The notes beneath the pieces are model-generated. The model was not told where the DNA came from. It was given only the letters and a program-made list of their open reading frames with translations, and did not search any database. From an uncultured Lachnospiraceae bacterium (GTDB lineage: Bacteria > Bacillota > Clostridia > Lachnospirales > Lachnospiraceae): DNA of 13,976 nt. Position numbers and translations under genes: made by a program. Every line of letters begins with the position of its first letter. Position 1 is the stretch's first letter. Shown in pieces: positions 1 through 6,865 of the stretch. The stretch covers positions 1 through 13,976 of the forward strand of contig CANQEC010000041.1 of NCBI GenBank assembly GCA_947594335.1. The letters are read 5' to 3'.

Positions 1-81
1 TGTCATTTCTGTGATAAGAAATATGTGTTCGGTGTGGACGAGCTGAGAGAACTGCTGGAGCTCGCGACACAAAAGAAATGA
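1..81 (+). CDS. hslO: Hsp33 redox-regulated chaperone, C-terminal fragment
   Basis: The window opens inside a gene; frame 1 reads 26 codons to a TGA at 79-81. The fragment begins CHFC followed by DKKYVF and an acidic/leucine-rich helix (DELRELLEL). This matches the very end of Hsp33, where the last CxxC pair of the CxC...CxxC zinc-binding redox switch sits just before the C-terminal helix. Hsp33 is a cytosolic holdase activated by oxidation, when zinc is lost and the cysteines form disulfides. Only the C-terminal zinc half-site is visible; the chaperone domain lies upstream of the window. nadE starts 10 bases after the stop on the same strand, so the two are probably cotranscribed. The call rests on a short but characteristic tail. 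Confidence 0.8.
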   Translation, partial: CHFCDKKYVFGVDELRELLELATQKK

Positions 82-91
82 GGGAAAAGTT

Positions 92-2014
92 ATGTTTGAT
101 GGATTTATCCGGGCTGCGGCCCTGACACCAAAGATCCGGGTGGCAGACTGTGCGTTCAACGGCGCGAAAATCTGCCAGCTTATCGATGAAGCTTACGAAA
201 ACGGCGCGAAGATTCTGGTTTTTCCGGAACTCTGCATCACGGGGTATACATGCGGAGATTTATTCTGGCAGGATAAGCTGCTGGCGGAGGCGAAGCATGA
301 GCTTTACCATATCATATTCCACATGAACGGGAAGCAGGCGCTGGTATTTGTCGGACTTCCGTGGGAGAAGGACGGGAAGCTCTACAATGTTGCGGCAGTG
401 ATTTCGGAAGGAAAACTCCTTGGTCTGGTGCCGAAGCATTATCTCCCGAACTACAATGAATTTTATGAGATGCGCCACTTTACGCCCGGCAGCGGGAAAG
501 TGGACTGGGTCGAGTTTGAGGGAAGGCCGGTTCCGTTTGGGATGAATCAGCTGTTCTGCTGCAAAGGGATGGACGGACTGTGCGTCGCGGCGGAGCTGTG
601 CGAGGATCTCTGGGCGGCAAATCCGCCGAGCACGGCCCACGCGCTGGCCGGGGCGAATGTGATCGTGAATCTTTCCGCGAGCGATGAGGCGACCGGCAAG
701 CGCCCGTACAGGGAGGCTCTGATCTCGAATCAGTCCGCGCGTCTGCTCTGCGGCTACGTTTACGCGAGCGCGGGGGACGGAGAATCGACGCAGGATCTTG
801 TGTTTGGCGGACACAATCTCATTGCGGAGAACGGACATATCCTGGCGGAATCAGAACAGTTTGCCACAGGAGCAGTCTATGCTGATTTTGATATTAAGAG
901 GCTGATCGCGGAGCGCCGCCGCATGACGACGTTTGAGCCGCAGGGAGCGCAGGATTACGAGAAGGTCCGCTTCCGCCTGGAGCTGGAGGAGACTGTGCTT
1001 AACCGGACGTTTGATCCAAAGCCGTTTGTGCCGTCCGGGAAGACGGAGCGCGAGGAGCGCTGTGAGGAGATTCTGATGCTCCAGGCGCTTGGCCTGAAGA
1101 AGCGGATGGAGCACACGGGGGCAAAGAGCGTGGTCGTCGGGATATCCGGCGGACTTGACTCGACGCTTGCCCTGCTTGTGATGACAAAAGCGTGCGATAT
1201 GCTTGGCCTGCCGCGGGATACGATGACGGCGGTGACAATGCCGGGCTTTGGCACGACGGACCGCACCTACAGCAACGCGTGCGAGCTGGCGCGCAGACTC
1301 GGGGCCGAGCTTCGCGAGGTGGATATCCGGGATGCGGTGAATCAGCATTTCCGTGATATTGGACATGACGCCTCGGAGCATGATGTGACCTACGAGAACA
1401 GCCAGGCAAGAGAGCGGACGCAGGTGCTGATGGATATCGCGAACAAAAAAGGCGGGCTCGTCGTCGGAACCGGCGACATGTCGGAGCTGGCGCTTGGATG
1501 GGCGACCTACAACGGCGATCACATGTCGATGTACGGCGTCAACTGTTCCGTGCCGAAGACGCTGGTGCGTCATCTGGTGCGCTATTACGCGGATACCTGC
1601 GGCGATGAGACGGTCAGCCGAATCCTCTGTGACGTGCTTGATACGCCGGTCAGCCCGGAGCTTCTGCCTCCGAAGGACGGGGAGATCTCGCAGAGGACGG
1701 AGGATCTTGTGGGACCCTACGAGCTCCATGACTTCTTCCTTTATTATATGCTGCGTTTCGGATATGCGCCGCGCAAAATTTTCCGCGTGGCAAAGCTGGC
1801 GTTTGCAGGAGCTTATGATGAGGAGACGATCCTGAAATGGCTGAAGATTTTCTATCAGAGATTTTTCTCGCAGCAGTTTAAACGCTCCTGCGTGCCGGAC
1901 GGCCCGAAGGTGGGAACTGTGGCGCTGTCGCCGCGCGGAGATCTGAGAATGCCGAGCGACGCCTGCGTGAGGACCTGGATGACGGAGCTGAACACGATCA
2001 AAGTATCGGAGTGA
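92..2014 (+). CDS. nadE: Glutamine-dependent NAD+ synthetase
   Basis: This 640-residue cytosolic enzyme makes NAD+ from deamido-NAD+, ATP and glutamine, the last step of NAD biosynthesis. The N-terminal nitrilase-fold glutaminase domain (about residues 5-270) carries the expected triad: Glu46 (VFPELCITGY), Lys115 (PKHYLP) and Cys170 (AAELCEDLW). The spacing of 69 and 55 residues is the same as in the M. tuberculosis enzyme (E52, K121, C176). The C-terminal ATP-pyrophosphatase synthetase domain has the P-loop SGGLDS at 352-357 and the GTGDMSELALGWATYNGD segment that follows it in the family. Length is normal for the two-domain, glutamine-using form; the short ammonia-only form lacks the first domain. 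The start has a GGGAAAAG ribosome site and lies 10 bases after hslO. No frameshift or missing catalytic residue was seen. Confidence 0.96.
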   Translation: MFDGFIRAAALTPKIRVADCAFNGAKICQLIDEAYENGAKILVFPELCITGYTCGDLFWQDKLLAEAKHELYHIIFHMNGKQALVFVGLPWEKDGKLYNVAAVISEGKLLGLVPKHYLPNYNEFYEMRHFTPGSGKVDWVEFEGRPVPFGMNQLFCCKGMDGLCVAAELCEDLWAANPPSTAHALAGANVIVNLSASDEATGKRPYREALISNQSARLLCGYVYASAGDGESTQDLVFGGHNLIAENGHILAESEQFATGAVYADFDIKRLIAERRRMTTFEPQGAQDYEKVRFRLELEETVLNRTFDPKPFVPSGKTEREERCEEILMLQALGLKKRMEHTGAKSVVVGISGGLDSTLALLVMTKACDMLGLPRDTMTAVTMPGFGTTDRTYSNACELARRLGAELREVDIRDAVNQHFRDIGHDASEHDVTYENSQARERTQVLMDIANKKGGLVVGTGDMSELALGWATYNGDHMSMYGVNCSVPKTLVRHLVRYYADTCGDETVSRILCDVLDTPVSPELLPPKDGEISQRTEDLVGPYELHDFFLYYMLRFGYAPRKIFRVAKLAFAGAYDEETILKWLKIFYQRFFSQQFKRSCVPDGPKVGTVALSPRGDLRMPSDACVRTWMTELNTIKVSE

Positions 2015-2125
2015 ACCAGTGGCATCCTGGGGGCAAACTGCCTTTCGGCCTGGCAATAGGTTATCCGGCCGGAAGGTACTGTTCCCGAAACGGGCGGAGG
2101 CACAAAGAAGACGGGGAGGGATCGG

Positions 2126-2653
2126 ATGCAGGTATGCACGGCAGGCAGTCTGGATAAAAAGTTTATTCTTGATTTATATCTGGAGGCTTTTCCGCCCGAA
2201 GAGCGAAAACAGTTTTCGATGATCGAGCAGAAGGCTGCCATGGGATCGATGGAGATACTTGTGCTGAAGGAAGGGAAAAAACGTGTCGGACTGGCGGTTA
2301 CGGCGCTGGAGGATGAGCTGGTTCTGCTGGATTATTTTGCGATCGCGCCCCAGTACCGCGATATGGGGTACGGGACGGACGCGTTTGGGCTTCTGCGGGA
2401 ACTGTATGGAGACCGGCAGTTTTTCCTTGAGATCGAGGAGCCCGAAGACGGCGCGCCGAATCAAAAAGACAGGCTGCGCCGGAAAAAGTTTTACCTGAGA
2501 AACGGGATGAAGGAGACCGGCATCCGGATTGTTCTCTTCGGGGTTGATATGGAGATTTTGTGCGCCGGAGACGGACTTACGTTCGGAAAATGCGAGAGGC
2601 TGTACCGGGAGCTTCTGGGGCCGATGTACGCGGAGATGGTAAAACTGCGGTAA
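2126..2653 (+). CDS. GNAT-family N-acetyltransferase
   Basis: The 175-residue protein has the GNAT fold pattern. Motif A is at about 68-90: a beta strand (LLDYFAIAP) runs into the acetyl-CoA pyrophosphate loop QYRDMGYGTDA, giving R78-x-x-G81-x-G83. A motif-B-like segment, KKFYLRNGMKETG, lies at about 120-132. GNAT enzymes transfer acetyl from acetyl-CoA to an amine; the substrate cannot be read from sequence. The N terminus (LYLEAFPPEER) resembles other small Clostridia GNAT proteins. A GGGGAGGG ribosome site at 2113-2120 lies 5 bases before the ATG. A 111-base gap follows nadE, and no promoter was recognised in it, so read-through from hslO-nadE is possible. Family is secure; specific function is unknown. 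Confidence 0.85.
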   Translation: MQVCTAGSLDKKFILDLYLEAFPPEERKQFSMIEQKAAMGSMEILVLKEGKKRVGLAVTALEDELVLLDYFAIAPQYRDMGYGTDAFGLLRELYGDRQFFLEIEEPEDGAPNQKDRLRRKKFYLRNGMKETGIRIVLFGVDMEILCAGDGLTFGKCERLYRELLGPMYAEMVKLR

Positions 2654-2694
2654 AAGATCCGATCCTGTGCAGCGGGACCGGGCTTGCGGCAGAG

Positions 2695-2748
2695 GAGCGG
2701 AGTCATCCCGTACTTTTCCACAGGAGCGGGGTCGTCCCGCGCTTTTTT
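2695..2748 (+). repeat. 29-bp imperfect tandem duplication, second copy terminator-like
   Basis: Two adjacent copies start at 2695 and 2724 with GAGCGG. They agree at 19 of their first 23 bases, and all four differences in that stretch are transitions. The second copy folds into a 6-bp stem (GCGGGG 2726-2731, loop TCG, TCCCGC 2735-2740, one G-U pair) followed by GC and six T residues at 2743-2748, a plausible intrinsic terminator for the upstream gene. The first copy has the same layout, but its stem is broken by an A-C mismatch and its T run is only four. Confidence 0.5.
2726..2748 (+). terminator. Likely intrinsic terminator after the GNAT gene
   Basis: A G+C-rich 6-bp stem with a 3-base loop is followed by a six-T tract. 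It sits 73 bases after the acetyltransferase stop and 45 bases before the degV start. The stem is short, so termination may be partial. Confidence 0.5.
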
Positions 2749-2792
2749 GGCACGGACAATACAGATTTTCACAGAAAGGAGAGAGTGCGGAG

Positions 2793-3680
2793 ATGGCAGA
2801 GTATGTGTTAAGCTGTTGTTCGACGGCGGATCTTTCAAAGGAATGGTTTGCCAGAAGGAATATTCAGTATCTATGTTTTCACTTTTCACTGGGCGGAAAG
2901 GATTATGTGGACGATCTCGGGGAGACCGTTCCCCCGAAGGAGCTTTATCGCAGAATGCTTGCGGGGGAGGATTCAAAGACGACGCAGTTCAATGTGTGGG
3001 AATATGAGGAGGCCTTTGAAAAGAATTTAAAAGCAGGGAAGGATGTCCTGCACCTTACGCTTTCCTCCGGGATTTCCGGCACCTATAATTCTGCATGTGC
3101 CGCGCGGGATGAGCTGGCGGAGCGCTACCCTGACCGGAAGATTTACGTTGTGGATTCCCTTGCCGCCTCAAGCGGCTACGGGCTGCTTATGGAAGCTTTG
3201 GCGGATATGCGCGACGCGGGCGCAGGGATTGATGAAGTATATCAGTGGGCCGAAGAAAACAAGCGGAACCTGCACCACTGGTTCTTCTCCTCCGACCTGA
3301 CCTTTTTTATCAAGGGCGGAAGAGTTTCCAAAACAGCAGGCTTTTTCGGATCGATCATGGGGATCTGCCCGCTGCTCAACGTTGATTATGAAGGAAAGCT
3401 GATACCGCGCGAGAAGATCCGCTCCAAAAAGAAAGTGATCAAAAGGATCGTGGAAAAGATGGAGGAGCATGCGCAGGGAGGCCTGGATTATTCCGGGAAA
3501 TGTTTCCTGAGCCATTCGGAGTGCCTGGAGGACGCTAGGGCGGTGGCGCAGCTGGTGGAGGAGAAATTTCCGAATCTGGACGGAAAGGTGGAGATCTATC
3601 CGATCGGCGCCGTCATAGGAAGCCACACGGGTCCGGGGACGGTCGCGCTGTTTTTCTGGGGGGATCAGAGAAATTCCTGA
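2793..3680 (+). CDS. DegV family fatty-acid-binding protein
   Basis: This 295-residue soluble protein is of the DegV/FakB type. Members bind a long-chain fatty acid and, with the kinase FakA, present it for phosphorylation and membrane lipid synthesis. Family landmarks are SSGISGTYNSA (91-101), VVDSLAASSGYG (119-130), FFIKGGRVSKTAGFFG (171-186) and IGAVIGSHTGPGT near 272-284. The first lipid-site loop reads TTQFN (63-67) rather than the common TSQPS, so ligand preference may differ. The ATG at 2793 was chosen because AGGAG at 2777-2781 lies 11 bases upstream and the protein then begins with the normal first strand (MAEYVLSCCSTADL). An in-frame ATG at 2667 would add 42 residues of non-family sequence translated through the terminator. 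No fakA homologue is visible here. Confidence 0.9.
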   Translation: MAEYVLSCCSTADLSKEWFARRNIQYLCFHFSLGGKDYVDDLGETVPPKELYRRMLAGEDSKTTQFNVWEYEEAFEKNLKAGKDVLHLTLSSGISGTYNSACAARDELAERYPDRKIYVVDSLAASSGYGLLMEALADMRDAGAGIDEVYQWAEENKRNLHHWFFSSDLTFFIKGGRVSKTAGFFGSIMGICPLLNVDYEGKLIPREKIRSKKKVIKRIVEKMEEHAQGGLDYSGKCFLSHSECLEDARAVAQLVEEKFPNLDGKVEIYPIGAVIGSHTGPGTVALFFWGDQRNS

Positions 3681-3719
3681 TTAAAAGCGAGGATATAGAA
3701 TATAAATTACATATTTGTA

Positions 3720-3748
3720 TTGAAAAAATAATATATTAATGATAAAAT
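3720..3748 (+). promoter_or_regulatory. Sigma-A-type promoter of the HdeD-like gene
   Basis: TTGAAA at 3720-3725 and TAAAAT at 3743-3748 are separated by 17 bases, each one mismatch from consensus, in a very A+T-rich stretch directly upstream of the DUF308 gene. The predicted transcription start near 3755 leaves a short leader before the ribosome site at 3764-3771. Confidence 0.7.
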
Positions 3749-3780
3749 CAGAAAAAAGATGCAAAGGAGGGAATTTATTT

Positions 3781-4326
3781 ATGAAATTCTTAAAAGAACA
3801 TACAAACAGTATTCTCCTGTGTCTGTTCGAGATCCTGGTAGGCATTCTGCTTCTGGTTAATCCCGTGCGGTTTACCTCAGGAATCATTACAGCGTTCGGC
3901 GTGGTTCTGATCGTTCTGGCTCTGGTCTGCGTGATCAATTATTTCCGGATGGATGCCGCCGCAGGCGCCGCGAGCCAGGCGCTTGTCAAAGGACTTATCG
4001 CCCTTGCCGCCGGTGCATTCTGTGCATTCAAGACGCACTGGTTTATTGTCACGTTCCCGATCCTTACGATCCTTTACGGAGTGGTCGTTCTGATCGCCGG
4101 GTTTGTGAAAGTTCAGTGGGCGGTGGACGCGCTGCGCTTAAAGACCGGCAAATGGGGACTTCCGGCCGTCAGCGCTGTGATTTCCATCATCTGCGCCGCG
4201 GTAATTCTTGGAAGTCCGTTTGAGTCCACGGTGATTCTGTGGATGTTTACCGGAGCTTCTCTGATCGTGGAGGCTGTTTTTGATATCGCTGTCATGATTT
4301 TCCTTGGGAAGAATATGGAAGGATGA
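3781..4326 (+). CDS. HdeD/DUF308 family membrane protein
   Basis: The 181-residue protein is strongly hydrophobic, with about six membrane segments (roughly 10-26, 33-53, 67-83, 88-109, 127-144, 149-175) arranged as repeated pairs. This is the layout of the HdeD/DUF308 family. E. coli HdeD is linked to acid resistance at high cell density, but the role in Firmicutes is not established. The start at 3781 is favoured over an in-frame ATG at 3739, because AAGGAGGG at 3764-3771 lies 9 bases upstream and the earlier ATG overlaps the promoter. It appears to be a single-gene unit with its own promoter, convergent with azlD. Confidence 0.85.
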   Translation: MKFLKEHTNSILLCLFEILVGILLLVNPVRFTSGIITAFGVVLIVLALVCVINYFRMDAAAGAASQALVKGLIALAAGAFCAFKTHWFIVTFPILTILYGVVVLIAGFVKVQWAVDALRLKTGKWGLPAVSAVISIICAAVILGSPFESTVILWMFTGASLIVEAVFDIAVMIFLGKNMEG

Positions 4327-4440
4327 TACATAAATTTTGAGATGGGAAGGCGCAGGAGACAGACGGATTTATCTGGCTGCCAGAGCAGCGCCGTTTACCT
4401 GAGACTTATGTGGGAAGCAAAAGGATAAGAAAGAGATATA

Positions 4441-4497
4441 CCTGTCCTGCAAAGCAGCCGGTTTTCGTTTGGAATGCCGCTCTGACGGCAGGACAGG
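4441..4497 (-). terminator. Inverted repeat between convergent genes, possible azlCD terminator
   Basis: CCTGTCCTGC (4441-4450) and GCAGGACAGG (4488-4497) are perfect 10-bp complements around a 37-base loop; after one mismatch, A+T pairing continues outward. It begins 11 bases beyond the azlD stop. On the minus strand it is followed by a pyrimidine-rich stretch (TATATCTCTTTCTT) rather than a clean T run. The large loop and imperfect tract make this a tentative, possibly bidirectional, terminator between azlD and the HdeD-like gene. Confidence 0.45.
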
Positions 4498-4508
4498 AAT
4501 ATTTTCCG

Positions 4509-4826
4509 TCATGGCAGGAACGCCAGGATTCTCTCGACAATAAATACCGCACAGCATGCCAGAAGAGCCACGGTGACGAGGCTCTTTTCTTTATAGGCTG
4601 CAATCAGCGCGACGGCAAAGCCCACGAGGGCGGAGACAATACTCCCTGTTGATGTGAGGATCGCGGGGAAGGTCATCGCCGCGAGGCAGGCATAGGGTAC
4701 ATAGAACAGAAACGATTTTACAAAAGGGCTTGTGATCTCCTTCTGGATCAGGGCGAGAGGAAGCATGCGGACAAGGTAGGTCACGCCCGCCATGACCAGT
4801 ATATAGATGTATACGTTATGACTCAT
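4509..4826 (-). CDS. azlD: AzlD family branched-chain amino acid exporter subunit
   Basis: This 105-residue hydrophobic protein has about four membrane segments. It has family features such as the early YLVRMLPLAL segment and a central FYVPYACLAAMTFPAI segment. AzlD is the small partner of AzlC; together they export branched-chain amino acids and analogues such as 4-azaleucine. The start overlaps the last 11 bases of azlC, and its GGAGG ribosome site lies inside azlC, so translation is probably coupled and subunit ratios linked. Both the length and the position after azlC are normal for the pair. Confidence 0.9.
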   Translation of the reverse strand: MSHNVYIYILVMAGVTYLVRMLPLALIQKEITSPFVKSFLFYVPYACLAAMTFPAILTSTGSIVSALVGFAVALIAAYKEKSLVTVALLACCAVFIVERILAFLP

Positions 4827-5538
4827 TTGAGTTTTCCTCCTCCTTTTCCTCCACAGGGCAGATGCAGGCCGCGATGCCCGCGACGAGCAGAGTCGTGATG
4901 ATGATAACGAAGCCGGATGATACCTTATTGAGAACCGGAACGTACGCGAACAGGCTGCTGACGGCCATCGCGCCGATGACTACGCCGAGGACGGCGCGGT
5001 TCGTCTTTGACGGCGGGATGATCACGGCGAGGAACATGCCGTAGATTGCGATCCCCATCGCGCTGACCATGAAAGGCGGAAGCAGATTTCCGGAGACGGC
5101 GCCCGCGAGCGTTCCGAGCGACCAGCCGGGGATCGCCACGCACATCGCTCCGTAGCTGTACCACGGACTGAGTCTGCCTTCCTGGCTGGCGCTGACTCCG
5201 AAGATTTCATCCGTCACGCCGAAGGCGACGAAATAGCGGTGGATCTGAGGGATCCCCCGCACCAGCTTCTGGGAAAGAGAAAAGGACATCAGGCAGTAGC
5301 GCAGATTGATCACAAGCTGTGTTAGCGCCATTTCCCAGTAGGAGCCGCCCGCCACGATGATGTCCAGTCCCGCGAACTGCCCCGCCGAAGTCAGGTTGGT
5401 AAGTGAGATCAGTACCGCCTGCCAGGTGCCAAGCCCGCCGGAGACGGCCATCATGCCAAAAGTGAAGGCCACGGCAAAATAGCCGAGACCGATCGGTATT
5501 CCATCTTTCAGACCACGTCCGAAGTTTTCTCTGTTCAT
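4816..5538 (-). CDS. azlC: AzlC family branched-chain amino acid exporter large subunit
   Basis: The 240-residue polytopic membrane protein matches AzlC. After a short cytoplasmic start (FGRGLKDGIPIGLGYFAVAF) come several membrane segments, the LVINLRYCLMSFSLSQK motif (75-91), GVTDEIFG (107-114) and the IPGWSLGTLAG region (136-146). It should form the exporter with AzlD. The ATG at 5538 was chosen over one five codons upstream (5553), because GGAGGA lies 7 bases before 5538 on the minus strand and overlaps the upstream ATG, which has no ribosome site of its own. The C-terminal tail is acidic and polar. A promoter containing an inverted repeat lies just upstream. Divergent transcription separates it from the XRE operon. 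Confidence 0.92.
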   Translation of the reverse strand: MNRENFGRGLKDGIPIGLGYFAVAFTFGMMAVSGGLGTWQAVLISLTNLTSAGQFAGLDIIVAGGSYWEMALTQLVINLRYCLMSFSLSQKLVRGIPQIHRYFVAFGVTDEIFGVSASQEGRLSPWYSYGAMCVAIPGWSLGTLAGAVSGNLLPPFMVSAMGIAIYGMFLAVIIPPSKTNRAVLGVVIGAMAVSSLFAYVPVLNKVSSGFVIIITTLLVAGIAACICPVEEKEEENSNES

Positions 5539-5565
5539 GAAAAATTCCTCCATATCGCAGATCTT

Positions 5566-5594
5566 ATTCTAGCATTGAAGATTAAGAACTTCAA
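5566..5594 (-). promoter_or_regulatory. azlCD promoter with internal inverted repeat
   Basis: On the minus strand TTGAAG (5589-5594) and TAGAAT (5566-5571) are separated by 17 bases, giving a good sigma-A-type promoter about 30 bases before azlC. The -35 hexamer is one arm of a perfect inverted repeat on the plus strand: TTGAAG (5575-5580), 8 bases, CTTCAA (5589-5594). It fills the space between -35 and -10, so a dimeric repressor bound there would block RNA polymerase. The promoter is well supported by sequence; the operator role is inferred. Confidence 0.6.
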
Positions 5595-5643
5595 CTGTAA
5601 TTTTTTTGTGGGAATTAATGTTACAAAATTGAAATATCAGAAA

Positions 5644-5671
5644 TTGACATTGCTCATTTTTATGATAATAT
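5644..5671 (+). promoter_or_regulatory. Promoter of the XRE-ImmA-PIN operon
   Basis: A perfect TTGACA (5644-5649) is followed after 16 bases by TAATAT (5666-5671), preceded by TG one base upstream (extended -10). A 6-bp inverted repeat, ATATCA (5634-5639) and TGATAT (5674-5679), brackets the promoter and could be a repressor site, though it is short. The first gene encodes an XRE regulator, so autoregulation is expected. Confidence 0.65.
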
Positions 5672-5699
5672 AGTGATATGAGGAAATGGAGGGATGATT

Positions 5700-6032
5700 A
5701 TGAATGAAATGTTGGGCAGCCGGATCAAAGAATTGCGAAATGCCAAAAATTTCACTCAAGAGCAGGTTGCCGCTCAAATCGGGGTCAGCAGGCAGAAATA
5801 TGCAAGGATTGAGAATGGAGCTAACAGTATTACATTTGAAATTCTTTCCAGGGTTGCAGATGTTCTTGGCGTAACTGTAGGAGATATAACAAAGGTACTT
5901 GATAAAATTCCGGCGGCAGCATACAGGGCTGGCGAGGAAAGCGGATCTTCTAAAAAGATATTTGACATGCTTGATTTATTTTATGCAAATAAGCATATGT
6001 ATGCCAGGCTCCAGTATAAGGATGTAATTTAG
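5700..6032 (+). CDS. XRE-family HTH regulator / putative antitoxin
   Basis: The 110-residue protein has an N-terminal XRE/Cro-C1 helix-turn-helix at about 7-63, with the recognition part TQEQVAAQIGVSRQKYARIE (19-38). A short linker and a C-terminal helical segment (KKIFDMLDLFYANKHMYARL, 85-104) follow. The start at 5700 fits GGAGGG at 5688-5693 with 6-base spacing; the in-frame ATG at 5694 abuts the ribosome site. It is first in a tight operon with a COG2856 protease (11-base gap) and a PIN protein. In known ImmR/ImmA and DdrO/IrrE pairs, the protease cleaves the C-terminal part of the XRE protein. The tail here is the natural candidate for cleavage or dimerisation, but no cleavage site can be identified by eye. 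Confidence 0.85.
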   Translation: MNEMLGSRIKELRNAKNFTQEQVAAQIGVSRQKYARIENGANSITFEILSRVADVLGVTVGDITKVLDKIPAAAYRAGEESGSSKKIFDMLDLFYANKHMYARLQYKDVI

Positions 6033-6043
6033 GAGGTGTGTGA

Positions 6044-6865
6044 GTGCAGGAAGGCAGAAAACGGGAAATTCGTATAAAAGCAGATTCCTTCAGGGAAAAA
6101 TGCAAAATAAGCAAATATGGAATTATTGATTTATTTAAGGACTGCGTGCGGCTTGGATATAAACTGCTGAGATATCCTCTTGGGGGAAATGCGGATCTTG
6201 GATTCACTGTAAGAAAAGATAATGACATTATTATTTTCACGAACAGCTGCAGCCGATTGTCGAGAGAAATCTTTACTCTGGCCCATGAGATAGGTCATGT
6301 TATTTTGCATTTAGAAGGAGAAAGTTCTTTTATTGATAATAATGGGACTATTAATGGCCGAAATACAGATGAGAAAGAACAGGAGGCAAATTATTTTGCT
6401 GCTTGTTTATTAATGCCGGCGGATGCCGTTAATCGGTTTATTGATTTGGAACTGCTGAATTTTCGAGAAAAAGGTTTGTCTGCAATGGACATTGCCAGAA
6501 TTATGTCAGAGTTTAATGTCAGCTTCGACATGGCATTAAATCGTCTGGAAAGTCTTAAGGTCATTGATTCAAATCAGAAGCTTTGCCTTGATAATGAAAA
6601 AGTTGAAAAGAAAGTTGGTAATCTGCTTCGAAGTGTGGGAGGAAATGCAAAGCTGAATATACCTGGCAATGAGATCGATATACCATATGAGTATATCGAT
6701 TATGCAATTTATAATTATAATCATAATGCGGTTCCGAAAGAAACACTGGAAAAGGTTCTCGCCTGCTATCAGCTTAGTATAGAGGATGTAAGTGACAAGT
6801 TGGTTGAACACAGCAGTGATGACGATGATGATTTGGATGATTTGATAGGAGGTTTGGACGATTGA
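6044..6865 (+). CDS. ImmA/IrrE family (COG2856) metallopeptidase with acidic tail
   Basis: The 273-residue protein carries the zinc protease motif HEIGH (81-85), in LAHEIGHVILH, and the downstream EQEANYFAACLLMP segment (112-125). That segment should supply the third zinc ligand (probably Glu114) and is the family signature. Characterised members (ImmA, IrrE/PprI) cleave a partner XRE repressor in response to DNA damage or other signals. It starts with GTG at 6044, 7 bases after AGGAGG (6031-6036), 11 bases past the XRE stop. After the catalytic core there is about 90 residues of unrecognised sequence, ending in a very acidic tail (DDDDDLDDLIGGLDD, 259-273). The last codons overlap the PIN gene by 4 bases. 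Regulator cleavage is inferred from family and neighbourhood. Confidence 0.88.
   Translation: MQEGRKREIRIKADSFREKCKISKYGIIDLFKDCVRLGYKLLRYPLGGNADLGFTVRKDNDIIIFTNSCSRLSREIFTLAHEIGHVILHLEGESSFIDNNGTINGRNTDEKEQEANYFAACLLMPADAVNRFIDLELLNFREKGLSAMDIARIMSEFNVSFDMALNRLESLKVIDSNQKLCLDNEKVEKKVGNLLRSVGGNAKLNIPGNEIDIPYEYIDYAIYNYNHNAVPKETLEKVLACYQLSIEDVSDKLVEHSSDDDDDLDDLIGGLDD

Noticed and set aside
851..2056. 401-codon open frame on the minus strand across nadE
   Set aside because: It is antisense to a gene with full catalytic motifs; its translation is Arg/His-rich with no domain or ribosome site, typical of a shadow of G+C-rich coding.
2019..2222. Small plus-strand ORF between nadE and the GNAT gene
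   Set aside because: No ribosome site, it overlaps the GNAT start in another frame, and its composition is not protein-like.
2667..2792. Longer N terminus for the DegV protein from ATG 2667
   Set aside because: It would be translated through the terminator-like hairpin, has no ribosome site, and adds sequence absent from the family.
4410..4652. Plus-strand ORF of 80 codons between the HdeD-like gene and azlD
   Set aside because: It runs through the 10-bp inverted repeat and antisense to azlD, with no ribosome site.
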